Made by a program: the position numbers and the translations under genes. A DNA stretch of 64,000 nt from contig OZ026612.1 of assembly GCA_964020975.1 (NCBI GenBank), positions 130,497,241 to 130,561,240 on the forward strand, written 5' to 3'. The notes below the pieces were generated by a model. It did not search any database. It was given only the letters and a program-made list of their open reading frames with translations, and had not been told where the DNA came from. Below, piece after piece: positions 11,463 through 22,971 of the stretch. The DNA comes from Hermodice carunculata (taxonomy: Eukaryota > Annelida > Polychaeta > Eunicida > Amphinomidae). Position 1 is the first letter of the stretch, and every line of letters begins with the position of its first letter.

Positions 11463-14400
11463 AACCAAAGAACCAAGATGTTTACTAAGTGTCATTCGAA
11501 CAAGCAGAAGACAAACGCAAACTGGACATCCTCCTGGCAAAATTTGAGACTTATTGTATCCCCCAACGGAATGTAACTTTTGAGAGGTACAAATTCTTCA
11601 AACGTGACCGGCAAGAAGGGGAACCCATAGACGCATATGCCACATAACTCAGACGCCTCGCCAAAACATGCGAGTTCTCTACTCTCCATGATGGGTTGGT
11701 ACGTGATCGAATTGTGTGCGGCATTCAGTCTGATCCGGTAAGGGAACGTTTATTACGGGAAAGTGGTTTAGACCTCAAAAAATGCATTGACTTTTGTCGG
11801 GCGGCAGAAATGTCCAAAGAGCAGGTAAAACTAATCAGTGCTAATGACAATACTGACAAGGCAGTAAACGCACTAAAGCCAAGCCGTGGACGAGCATGGA
11901 GGCCCTCAGTCGGCAAACCCAGCCCGCCAAAACCAACCGGAAGTCGTGGTGATAGCAGCGGGGCACGCATGCGCGATTGCAAGTACTGTGGCAAGCAACA
12001 TCTGCCGACAATGTGGAGCCTATGGAAAGCGCTGTGCACGCTGTCATAAATGGAACCATGACAGTTTAGTATGCCAATCCACCAGGCCAGTTTTTGCACT
12101 TGACACAGAATACGGGAATACTACAGAGACTGAGAATGATCAAGAATATGAAGAGGAAGCCACACTGGTAGGCCAAAGTTTTTTTATGGGTCCACTTATG
12201 ATTGGTAGCCTCACACAAACTGATAAATGGCAGGCCAAGGTACCCATGGAAGGGAAGTCCATAGTGTTCCAACTAGACACCGGAGCACAAGCAAATGTCA
12301 TACCATACGCTACCTACAATAAACTATTTTCAACCTGGCCACTGTAAAAGACCAAAGTGACCCTAACAGCATTTGGAGACCAAAAGATAACACCTAGAGG
12401 GACCGTGTCCCTAACAACAGAACAGGCAGGTACAAAACTGCCAATGCCATTCTACATCACGGACGTAGCCAAAACAGCCATACTAGGACATAAAGCATGT
12501 GGAGACCTCAATCTCGTACAGCCTATCAATATACATACCATCACTCAGATCAACAAACCCTTAACCAAGGAAAACATCACCAAACAATATGCAGACGTGT
12601 TCACTGGCACTGGCCAATTTGCCAAAGAATATCACATTGAATTATGCAATAATGCCACCCCAATCATTCAAGCTCCAAGGAAAATTCCTCTTTCACGCAT
12701 GAACAAACTACGAGACACTCTCCAACAAATGGAACAAAATGGTATCATTGCACCCGTTGACAAACCCACAGACTGGGTGCATAATTTAGTCATTGTGGAA
12801 AAAAAGAACGGGAACTTAAGGATTTGCTTGGACCCAAGACCATTAAATGAAGCCATCAAAAGGGAACATTTCCACATTCCCACACCCGATGAAGTACAAA
12901 GTCAGCTAGGTGGCGCCAAACTCTTCTCAATTATCGATGAGAAAGACAGTTTCTGGCAAGTAAAATTAACCGACGAATCATCTTATTTGTGCACTTTCAA
13001 TACTCCATGGGGCAGGAAACGCTTTCAGCGCATGCCATTCGGCATCTGTAGTGCTAGTGACACTCTAGCCAAACGTAACATGGAAACGTTCTGTGATATT
13101 TCAGGCCTGCATATTGTCACAGACGACATGATAATTGCTGCAAAAGATGAGCAGCATCATGATCAAATCCTGCGGCAAGTGCTAGAACTGCACGTGCGCC
13201 AAACATCAAATTCAATAAGGACAAGATACAACTAAAAGTTGACCAGGTGACCTACATGGGACACATAGTCAGCCATGAAGGACTGATGCCAGACCCTAAG
13301 AAGATAGAGGCAATCACTAAAATGCCTCGCCCAGAGGACAAGCAAGCACTACAGCGCCTCCTCGGGATGGCCAAGTATCTGTCACAGTACATCCCCAATG
13401 AATCTGATATCACTGCACCAATAAGGGACCTGCTGAAGCAAGACCATACCTGGCGCTGGAACCATGAAAATGACCCTGCACTAGAACACATTAAGTCTAC
13501 ACTGACAGCCCAACCATTATTGAAATACTTCGACATCCACAGACCTATCACAATCCAAGTAGATGCAAGCTCCGTGGGGCTAGGTGCTTGCATCATTCAG
13601 GATCAACATCCAGTAGCACACGCATCTCGTACATTGACACCAGCCGAACGTAATTATGCACAAATCGAAAAGGAAGCCTTAGCTGTCGTGTACGCCTGCG
13701 AGAAGTTCCACCAATACGTATACGGTCTTCCCATAGAAATCCACTCAGATCACAGACCATTGGAAACAATCATGCGGAAACCACTGGCCCAAGTGTCACC
13801 CCGTTTACAGTGCATGTTGATTCGACTCCAAAGATACCAAATCCATGTGACATATGTGCGTGGTAAAGATCTCCACATAGCAGACCCGCTGAGTCGCGCA
13901 AGTATCCCTGATAAATCTGAGCATGATATTCTGGAGGACATCGAGCTGATGGTGCACTCCTTAGTCTCAAACCTCAATATCAGCAACAGCGGTTTTAATG
14001 ACATGAAAGCTGCAACAGCAGATGATCCAGTACTCCAATCACTCGTTCAATACATTCATAGCGGCTGGCCAAATGAAAAATACAACACACCGCCCATCAT
14101 ATGCCAATACTGGAACATAAAAGATAGCCTTCATGTGGCAGATCAACTGCTTTTTTATGGCAAGCGGCTCATTATCCCTTCAGCACTTAGAAAGAAAATG
14201 CTCAACCTGTTGAATGAAGGGCACCTTGGTATGGACAAGTGTAAAGAGAGAGCATGCACCGTCATGTACTGGCCAAATATGACAACTGACATCGAAGAGA
14301 CAGTTGCTTCCTGCTCCACTTGCCTAAAGTTCCGAACCTCTCCAACAAAACAGAGCTTACTGCAACATACAGTTCCAGACTTACCATGGAAAAAAGTAGG

Positions 14401-15373
14401 CATGGACATAATGACTTTCAAGAGACACGACTACTTAGTGGTGGTTGATTATCACTCCAAGTATCCAGAACTGACCAAACTTAATGACAAGACAGCAGAA
14501 GGGGTCATTCAAAACCTCAAATCCATTTTCGCTCGTCATGGCATTCCGGCAGAAATTGTATCTGACAACATGCCCTTCGCCAGTCACCGATTTAAAAGCT
14601 TTGCTCAAGATTGGGGCATCACACTGACCACATCAAGTCCTCATTACCCTCAGAGCAATGGTATGAGTGAACGAATGGTACAGTCCATAAAAAACATGCT
14701 GCGAAAAGCTGATGCTGAAGGCAAAGACCCTTACTTGTCCTTGTTCAACTTCCGGAATACACCTGTTACAGGGACACCTTTCTCACCTGCTCAAATACTA
14801 ATGGGCAGATGGCTTCGAGACAAACTTCCCTTAACAACAACGCATTTGAAACCTAAGACTGTGTCCGTCGATCAGTATCTACAGCGAAATCAACTAGCTC
14901 AAAAGCATTACTATGACCACAGTGCAAAAGACCGCCCACCCATGAAACCAGGCGAATCAGTCCATATGCAAGTTGGGAACACATGGGAGCCAGCCTCTGT
15001 TGTGGTAGCAGCGCCGCACCCCCGTTCCTATATCGTGGAAAGGAATGGGCAAATCTATCGACGGAATCAGAGTCACCTGATCAAAACCAGACAGCCTTCT
15101 CAACCCACAGGTGACGCTACCAGTCTCATCGAGGATATTCGAATGTACATTAATCCACACCATGTCAATCAACACCAACCGGCCCCCAACACTCAAGGAA
15201 CACCACCCCAGGAGGCTACAAAACACACCACCCGATCAGGACGGCTGGTCAGAGCCCCAGAAAGATATGGGCAATAAAGTAGGGACAACTAGAGTGTAGG
15301 CGGATCGCTGCTCTTGTTGTATATTAAAGTAGATAGGAGCAAGAGTGCAGGTGGATCGCTGCTCTTGCTGGTA

Positions 15374-15376
<3 letters not shown>

Positions 15377-15460
<84 letters not shown>
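15377..15460. repeat. Compound (AT)n-(TG)n microsatellite
   Basis: About 25 AT units are followed by TATG and then about 14 TG units. It lies between the end of the retrotransposon coding region and the 3' LTR. Just upstream, a word of about 28 bases containing GGATCGCTGCTCTTG occurs twice, 53 bases apart (about 15,291 and 15,344). Confidence 0.95.
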
Positions 15461-15463
<3 letters not shown>

Positions 15464-15813
15464 TACATATAGTTGGTACAATATATACCTAGCTAGACTC
15501 TGAGTGATGCTTGTGTATTCATTAGTTGCGTGTTGGTGCTATAAATGTTACAAGACTTTGCACCAATAATTATTCAGCATAGACATTTGGACTGGTGCTA
15601 CTCCCAAGTTGGTACAGATGTTATTGGGTACTGGTGCTAAGAGCTGATGACATTACTGAAGTGCAGAGACATTTAAATTTTTGTAACAGTACATTTACGG
15701 TGCTTAACTTCACAGACAAGTCATTGTGAGGCCAGTATTAAATTTTATAGTCTCGACAACATAACGGACATTATATACATTTACTTTTTTCCCCCTTTCC
15801 ATGAGAAGGGAGA

Positions 15814-15964
15814 TGTCATAGATTAATAGTAGCATACTGGCCAGCTGGTGCTGCCCTCTACTGGCCACCACCGTAGATTGTATAAATAGGTCGAATGAAT
15901 AAACAGGAGCTTCAACATGGCAGACTAGACTATACACTTCTATTATACTAAGTAAATACTAACA
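15814..15964 (+). repeat. Putative 3' LTR of the Ty3/Gypsy element
   Basis: The proposed LTR follows a purine-rich tract (GAGAAGGGAGA), starts TGTCATAG and ends ACTAACA, giving the usual TG...CA ends. It contains a TATAAATA box and an AATAAA signal about 20 bases downstream of it, then the transcript end region. The length of about 150 bp is short but known for this group. With no second LTR in the window, the right boundary is inferred from the CA end alone. Confidence 0.65.
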
Positions 15965-17048
15965 GCATGATTCTCATCTCATAACTATAGAGTGTAATAT
16001 TAAGAAATGGTGCTTGGGGGTTGACGTTAGCACGGTGAAATATGGATTATTGTCAGCAAAATGGATTCTCACAATATCTGAATTGATTCTGACTATGATT
16101 ATGTTGTTGTTGTTGCAACGTATTTGAAATAAACTAAGAAAGCTGTTGCTGGGGCACCCAGTATCTGTCATTGTCTAAAAGAAAGCTTAGCTCTCAGAAT
16201 CCGGTAGGCTGCAGCACTGTCGATCCACACATTGATAGCCCATGAGCCAGACCACTTGGCAACTGCCACCTCGGGGATGGCACATTGTGCCATTTTAATG
16301 GTGTCCTAATGGGTAAATCTTTTCGTATGCTAGCCCGTACAAACTATAGCTGTTTATTGTTACAGACGTATGTTTCTTTGAAAAAGAAAAGTAAAAGAAA
16401 AAATACTATGGTTTATGATGCAGTGTAATTATTTTGTTTGAAAAATGAATATGACATTTTTTTTTGGGGGGGGGGGGGCGCTTTTCTAATCCAGGGAGAA
16501 ATGAAAACAGGGCCTTTCCCACGGCACATACCCAGTACAATCCAACATGGGAGTACCCCCCCCCCCCACGGGGAGTCTATTCCCCGCATCTCAACCTGTT
16601 GTGACAACTGAAGATCATTAATGCCATCATCTCTTTCAGAAAACTCAATTCCCAGCATCCGACATGTTGCGATGCCATGCTGTCTCCTCTTTTACCAAGC
16701 ACGCTGCTGCGTTTTCTTGACTTGCACCTACTGGCCATAAAAAATGTTCTTCATGCCCAAGACTAGTTGTGACACAAACAAGCGAAACGTTTAACCAATC
16801 GTGTGCTGGCTTTACATTCTAAACATAGCAAGTGGCTGCAGCTATCAAACTACCTGGGCAAAACAAACATTCATTGCACGCGACAGGAAATGTGAGGCAA
16901 ACATCAAAGCTAACCAGCGGCTGGGTCAAGAATTCTGTGCTTCCGCGTGTCTGCTATCTCGACAAATGCATCAAGCAAAAATTGCCCAATCACTAAAATT
17001 TTTGGCATGATTGACAGTCCAACGGTACAATAAAACAGTAACTATACA
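15965..17048. other. No gene recognised; homopolymer tracts
   Basis: Only short open frames are present and none is recognised. Notable are a T9G13 junction at 16,457-16,478 and a C-run at about 16,557-16,567. The rest appears to be unique sequence without coding signals that I can support. Confidence 0.45.
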
Positions 17049-17196
17049 ATAGAATGTAGCTTCTGTGTAGAACGATATTTCATTGGACATCCGAGGAGAA
17101 AACGTTTTGTCAAAGCAACCAATCGCCAAAGGCGGCAATACGTTCTCCGAGGATGTCTCATAACTTTTATTGTTCTACACAGAAGCTACGTTCTAT
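17049..17196. mobile_element. Snap-back MITE with long inverted repeats
   Basis: The left end (17,049-17,073) and the right end (17,172-17,196) are inverted copies sharing TAGCTTCTGTGTAGAAC. A second inner pair follows: GACATCCGAGGAGAAAACG on the left mirrors CGTTCTCCGAGGATGTC on the right. The whole 148-bp sequence therefore folds into one long imperfect hairpin centred on CGCCAAAGGCG. There is no coding capacity. A TA target duplication is possible, since TA occurs at both edges, but is not certain. The transposase superfamily cannot be told from this copy. Confidence 0.8.
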
Positions 17197-17949
17197 ATTT
17201 ATCCCTGTGTACCCCGGAATGTATTTTGGAAAGTTGCCAAAATAGTAGAAAAGGCAAACCTTTGTAATTCAACTTCTTAAAGTGCACCGTACACGCAGTA
17301 GCACGTATGAATATTTAATCTGATGCACTAGTACGCTGATTAGGCATGGAAGATGAGGCATACTAGGGCTGGCTGATAAGTTCTAGGCTAAGTGGGATAT
17401 CTTAATGGGATTGAAACAAACTTTTGCCATGAACAAGTACAATCATTTAATAAATCATAGACATAAGAACTGCAACTGTACTGTGATTAGTGTCTTTGCA
17501 CTAGACCATCTTGTGAACCTACCCAGTAAAATCTACGGAAATAAACAAAACTGGCTTTAGGGCAGTCATCAAGTACCTGGAGTTGAAAGGGCTAGCTACA
17601 ACACAGATGCATGTCGACATTGTCTCACACTTAAGGGGATGATGCCCCTTACTTTTCTGCTGTTAAAAAGTGGGCTGCGGAATTCAAGCGTGTGTAACCA
17701 GGTGTGGTTTGCAACTTAGGGGTGCCCTTATTTTTTATTTCTTTATTTTTTTTTTCCTCATGAAACTGGATGTGCATACAGCAAGGATCGTCCCGTGTGG
17801 AGCCTCTGCTCAATTTTTGATGAATAGGGCCCTTTAGTGGCTGGTAGGATTACTTCCAAAATGGAATTCCCTTTCAAGGAGTTCTCAACTAATCTGAGAT
17901 ACCTTGTATGCACGTATCGTGCTTTGTCTCAATATATAAGCCAGGGTTC

Positions 17950-19005
17950 CGTTTTGGCCAGCCTCTTTGCTGCTGCATCTTTGTAGGACAAGGGAGTTCT
18001 CCAGACATCCTGTCATTTCCAACAAAGACCTCCCGCTCCATAAGCTGAAAATTAAATAATCCTTCATACAGGTAAGTGTCAGTCTCACTACCTATGATCA
18101 CACAAATGTTTTATTTTACACTTGATTCACACTTTAGTCACTTTTGAGGTCTCTGTAGGTAAGAGAGATCTGGAAGCACATGGTCACCATTTTTTTCCTT
18201 TGTATGGAATAGTAAGTCTCACTGGAGTGAAAGGAGGGAAATTGACTATGAATGTACCATCAAGTGACCAGGAGAGGAAATATCATTGTAGTTTGGCAAC
18301 TAGTTCTGTATGTTTTTTCTACAGTTTCACACTGTTGAGCTATTTGTTCTAATGGCCATGCCCCATGGGCCAAGCTTCAGTGGTCGAGTTTGTTCCAAAT
18401 TGTATATATGTTACCAAGAGAAATATGTGGAACCAAACTAGACACTCATGACAATTTGATCAATTATTTTATTTTTGTGTATTTTGAAGTAAGTTTTCAA
18501 TCTCTAAGTTGTCTCAGTCTTGCCACAGTATATGTAGTTATTCTGTAAAATCTTGGATTGAGAAAACATGGCTTTCCAATTAAATATAGTGAATCAGTTT
18601 GTAGGAAATTGCATACATATATCTAAACTATGAAAAGTGATGAACGTAATTGTTTCAAGTCAGAGCATGTGAGGAATTTGCTAACGCCAAGTGGGCTTGG
18701 TTCTCCAAACTCAGGTAACTTGAGATCCTCTTAGTGCCAGCAGGCAAGAAGCAAGCATGCACAATGCAGAACCAGCCACACCCAGCCACTAGAGGCAGCA
18801 CCACCCGCTGGGGGTTGCTGCCTCTAGTGGGAGCTTGGTGAAGCTAAGCCAGGCAACGTTTGGCCTTGGAAGTATTAAAATAAACTCTCTTTGCTGCTGC
18901 ATCTTTGAGGGACAAGGGAGTTCTCCAGACACCCTGTCATTTCCAACAAAGACCTCCAGCTTCTCAAGCTGAAAATTAAATAATCCTTCAAACTTTGCAG
19001 AACCA
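17950..19005. repeat. Insert in the mariner with ~115-bp direct repeats
   Basis: The sequence CTCTTTGCTGCTGCATCTTT, then GACAAGGGAGTTCTCCAGAC and TGAAAATTAAATAATCCTTC, is present at about 17,957-18,070 and again at about 18,880-18,990 with few differences. The roughly 0.9 kb between them replaces the middle of the mariner transposase. It includes a perfect 15-bp hairpin at 18,786-18,830. This could be an insertion with terminal direct repeats or a tandem duplication inside an older insert. It encodes nothing that I recognise. Confidence 0.6.
18786..18830. repeat. Perfect 15-bp hairpin
   Basis: CCACTAGAGGCAGCA (18,786-18,800) and its exact reverse complement (18,816-18,830) are separated by a 15-base loop. 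The stem word resembles the CTAGAGGCAGC/GCTGCCCTCTAG words often seen in invertebrate repeats. It is probably part of the sequence inserted in the mariner. Confidence 0.85.
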
Positions 19006-19779
19006 CCTAACAGCCCAACACAGACTTGCTGAAGAAAAATACCACTTAATTCACAAACAAGCATTGTTGTGTCATCACTCTTAGGGTTAACCCCAGTACC
19101 CAGTAACCAGGTACAGCCATTGCTGACCTACCTGTACATTGATGACACGTGGCAGAGAGAAAGTCCAGACTATCAATGGAAGATATAATGCTGACCTACT
19201 GAGACTGTTGCATAAAACTATCAAAGCAAAGCGAAGGGGGAATGCTCATTGAAGGAGCTCTGCTCCACCAAGACAATGCTCTAGTTCACAAATCGGTGGT
19301 TGCCATGTTAGCAATCCATGATTGTGGCTTCGAACGCATTGACCATCCCCTTATTCAATTGATTTTGCCCTGTTAGACATCCACCTGTTTCCCAAAATGC
19401 AAAAAGAACCAGCTGTCGCCGTTTTGTTTGTAAGGTTGTCGTTATTTCTGCTCTGAATGACATTTTTAGGGTGGCTGAACAAAATTTCTTCTCGACCAGC
19501 ATTCAGGCTTTGCAGCATTGCTGGCAGAAGTGTGTAAACCTGAAGGGGAAGCATGTAGAGAAGTAAATGAAAACCATTGACTTTGCACGGGTCTTTCACA
19601 GCTAGGCTTAGAACTTTTCAGCCAGTCCTCATATGAGTGATGCACTGAAGTAGTACCTATACATGCACAATAAAATATTTTTTCTGGACCTAGACCCGGG
19701 AGGTATTTAAAATGCACGAGAACAAGGTAATTATAGTTAAAGTGCGAATAATAACATGTACTGTTTAAAGATATAACTG

Positions 19780-21115
19780 GTTATTTTTTTTAAACTCTGC
19801 AGTGTGGTGTAAAGTTTTATAATCATATTTCATTATTGTTCTATGCAGACAATCTGACCCTCACAGGAGAGTCAAATGATAAGCTGCAAACTATGCTCAA
19901 CTCCCCATATGAATGGTATTCCAAGTGGTGCATATAAGTTAATATATCTAAAACAAATGTTGTCCATTCAAGAAAAAGCGAAAAGTAATCAGAACCATAG
20001 GTTTGTTGTTACATGATAATGTACTACAAATAGTGGAGAATTATAAATATTTGGGCTTATATTTTGATTCATATTTAGATTTTAAAGAGGGAGTGGATAC
20101 TTTAGCCAATGCTACTGGTAGGGGTTTTTACACCTAATTGTAAAACTTCAAAAGGTGCAGGATTTAAATTTTACTTCTCTTGTATGAAAGTGGTGTTACA
20201 CCAATCTCAGATTCTTTTTTTGGGGGGGGGGGGATTTGGAGGGCAGCTAAATATTCATCAGCTGAAAGTATTCAGAACAGAGCAATAAGGTATTATCTCA
20301 GGGTTCATGCAAATGGCATCTGCACACGGTTTGGAGGGAGATATTGGATGGCTATTAGCTCATAGTAACCAGTATCTGAATATGGTAAGAGCCTGGAATC
20401 ATTTAATTTATCTTGATGACTGTAGGCTCGTAAAACAAGTTTTCGAATGGGATTTAAATCAGGGGATGGACTGGGCGAATGATATGAAGACTGGCTTTAC
20501 TCAGTAAGATGGCGGACATGTTTGAAGTAAAACTGTTTGTTTCCTTGTGGTGATAAAACGCATGCTAAACAACTTTCAGATTGGATGGTAAGTGTTTGCT
20601 CCAAACCCATCTGCGGCAAAATGCCAAGTTTAAGAGTACGTTTGAAACATATTCATGTTACTTCATTTTTAGTAAAACATTAACGTTCAGTTTTTGCTCA
20701 ATTAAGGTTGTGAATTTTACCTCTCAGAGTGACAACTGGTCGCCTTAATGGTGGAAGATGGAATTCATTTTCTTTCTTCAGGTGCTTTTCTCTGAATTTA
20801 GAACTAAATCTATTTGAGAGCGTGACAAGCGTTGATGGTGGAATCAATGATATGAATGTCGATGACAGATTTGTATAATTATTAAGTAATGCAGATGTCA
20901 AAGCGGTTGCAAAGATTTTGTATCAAGCTTGGACTTAATGTCGTAATTTTATGTATTCTGGTGAATAGGTATCCTGCGTACCTTATTGTAATTGTTTATT
21001 TGATTTATCAGTAAGTTATAAGCCCAAGAGGGTTGGGTGCTATGTTGTGTTTGTCAACTGTATATTGTTTTTTATTTTTTATGTGCAAGTCACTTTGATA
21101 AAAATACCATACCAG
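19780..21115 (+). mobile_element. Non-LTR retrotransposon, 3' part only
   Basis: The fragment begins within the reverse transcriptase at the YADD-type motif, here read as LLFYADNLTLTGES (about 19,830). It continues through NDKLQTML, SKWCI and KTNVVHSRKS to a C-terminal region that includes RAAKYSSAESIQNRAIRYY, NQYLNMVRAWNHLIYLDD and QVFEWDLNQGMDWANDMK (to about 20,510). Past a break, the readable PLRVTTGRL region ends near 20,760. An untranslated tail containing AAGCCCAAGAGGGTTGGG follows. Several frameshifts and stops and a T7G12 run at 20,215-20,233 interrupt it. The 5' part is missing, as is usual for truncated LINE insertions. It is not closely similar to LINE A or LINE B. Confidence 0.8.
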
Positions 21116-22971
21116 TATGTAAGTCAATCGGGATTGCAATGGAAGTGCACAGGCTTGACTACTCAAAAACCATCAGCCAGATTCTCTTTAACTAGTAGGG
21201 ATCTACGTTAGGTGACTCTCTACCTGCATAGTGAAAAACAGTGCCCCAAACAACCTTCCTTAAAGACAGTTTCTTAAAAGATTCCACCCTTAAAGATCAT
21301 TCTTCAAGGATCCTGTGCCCCCACGCCTGGATGTACTTTAAAACTGATGGCCGTGCATGTCTTAAAGCTGGACACAATTTTCATGCTCTTGGGGTCAACG
21401 TCAAGGCGGCACTGGCCTGTCCAATGGTCATGCTGATCTCAAAGGAATACCCATCTCATTTGTTTTAACATGCCAACCGTTACTACGGGTAACCAACAAC
21501 CAAATTGTCCCTTTCTTCTGGGCATGCTCATGATGTGTGCTTCATATGTACTTTCTACAATTTGTACACACAAAATTAATGAATTTTGAATTTAAATAAC
21601 ATTTGACTGTGCTAGTGCTGCATGCTTTAACTCTCTAGAACTCTTTTTGGTCCCTTCAAAAATAACAATAACTTTATTCTTACACTGCCCTCTTGTGGGC
21701 TTCACATGAAACATTAGAGGTATTTAAAGCGGGATCTTGTGGAGGGACGTGTTTCCTTAAAGGACATCAGCAATAGTAAAGCTGCAATATGTGGAAGACT
21801 CCTTAAGTACCCAGTCTTCTCTAAGACAGCCTTAAAGCTTTTGTTCTCTTTAAAGATTACCTTAAAGTTTTAGGATCTTTAAAGTGAACATTAAAGATTT
21901 GTGGATCCTTACAGACGCCGGTTTATGATTTTTGACTCCTCAAAGGCAGCCTTTCATTTTCTCAACAATTGATTTAGAGCCGCCAGATGATTTCATGCAG
22001 CACTACCAAGTTTATTGAAATGGTCATGCTAGAGTGATTATTTACGATTTTATTTCATTTTTTGGCAAATCTAAAATGTTTTCTCAAAAACAACTCAGAT
22101 AATTGCTTTGAAATTGAAACTCTGGGGAGCCCCGGACCTTAATTTATTCAAGAGCTGGCGCTGCAATTTTTCATTTTTTAAATTTTTATTCTATTTATTT
22201 ATTTTTTTTTTTTTTTACAATTTTTTTGTGTGGTTTCGTTATTTTTCTACCACTTCAAAACCGTGACTTAAATTACTCTAACACTTGAAGGAAATGTAGC
22301 TTGTGAGAGGATTAAACAAAGTCTTTTGGGGGGAGGGGGAGGCGGCAGGTGGAGGTAGCATCAGTACAGAATACACATGTAAATGGGCCCTGCAGGTTCA
22401 CAAATCAAACACGAGATTTACTGATGTTGAACTTCTGTTTATTACATATCTTCATTGTCACTGAAGTCTATAACACCGCAAAAGACTGCAATTAGTACAA
22501 AAAGCAAACTACAGTTCACTATTCAATGCAGCATGTAACACCAATAAACCTATTTGGCAAATGCGGATTTAAACATAAGAATATCTGTACGAATCTTAGC
22601 ACCTTATAAGAATCTCTATTCGGCACGTGGGAGCCGCATGGTAGAACAAAGAGCATTGAACACGTACATCCTAATCTTACACATCTTACAATCATGAGAG
22701 AAAACAATCTTTACATAACTCTTCTGATGGATTCTTTAGTATCTCCAGTTTCTTTACATACCTCATACGGCCTATGTGAACCCTGATATTATCTGTTTGG
22801 ATTTGAATTCTTCCAAAACTTAATTTTCTACTCCATTGTCGTACTCGTGCATTTCCTATGTAAACAATGTTGTGACGGTATGCAGACCAATGCTAGCAAG
22901 GTGGCATAGGGAACAAAAGAATCCGACACGTACACAGGGCAAAAACCACACGAACGACCGCACAAACAGCA
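21116..22971. other. No gene recognised; TTAAAG-rich stretches
   Basis: This is unique AT-rich sequence. CTTAAAG or CTTTAAAG words cluster at 21,255-21,310 and again at 21,755-21,925, often near GGATCC or GGATCTT. A T-rich tract lies at 22,170-22,227. A purine-rich GGGGGGAGGGGGAGG tract lies near 22,327. None of the short open frames is recognised. Confidence 0.45.

Larger units (their letters stand above)
11463..15964 (+). mobile_element. Ty3/Gypsy LTR retrotransposon, broken, 5' end missing
   Basis: A fossil LTR retrotransposon. In order it shows a gag-like region with a CCHC zinc-knuckle area (about 11.5-12.1 kb), a retroviral-type aspartic protease with the LDTGA signature (about 12.2-12.4 kb), reverse transcriptase (about 12.6-13.3 kb), RNase H (about 13.5-13.9 kb) and an integrase core with an HHCC-like zinc finger ahead of it (about 14.1-14.9 kb). 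A C-terminal chromatin/DNA-binding-like stretch and a 3' untranslated region lead to a polypurine tract and the 3' LTR. The order protease-RT-RNase H-integrase is that of Ty3/Gypsy. No 5' LTR was found; the element starts inside gag next to a tRNA-like repeat. It carries a handful of breaks (about five), but long stretches still read well, so it is probably a relatively young fossil. A microsatellite has grown in its 3' untranslated region. Confidence 0.9.
17361..19633 (+). mobile_element. Mariner-like DNA transposon, degraded and interrupted
   Basis: Both ends are visible: the left end AGGGCTGGCTGATAAGTTCT (after TA at 17,361) and the reverse complement of the right end, AGGACTGGCTGAAAAGTTCT (ending at TA, 19,632-19,633). 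TA is the mariner target site. The N-terminal helix-turn-helix region of the transposase is readable from 17,535 (GFRAVIKYLELKGL), with a frameshift near 17,635, then SAVKKWAAEFKR to about 17,695. The C-terminal catalytic region is readable from about 19,170 (TINGRYNADLL), through LLHQDNALVHKSVVAM (second catalytic D) and HPPYSIDFALLDIHLFPK (third D in the YSPDLAPSD-type motif), to about 19,400, with later stops. The centre of the gene is absent or replaced. At 2.27 kb it is about 1 kb longer than a typical mariner because of inserted sequence. Confidence 0.85.
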
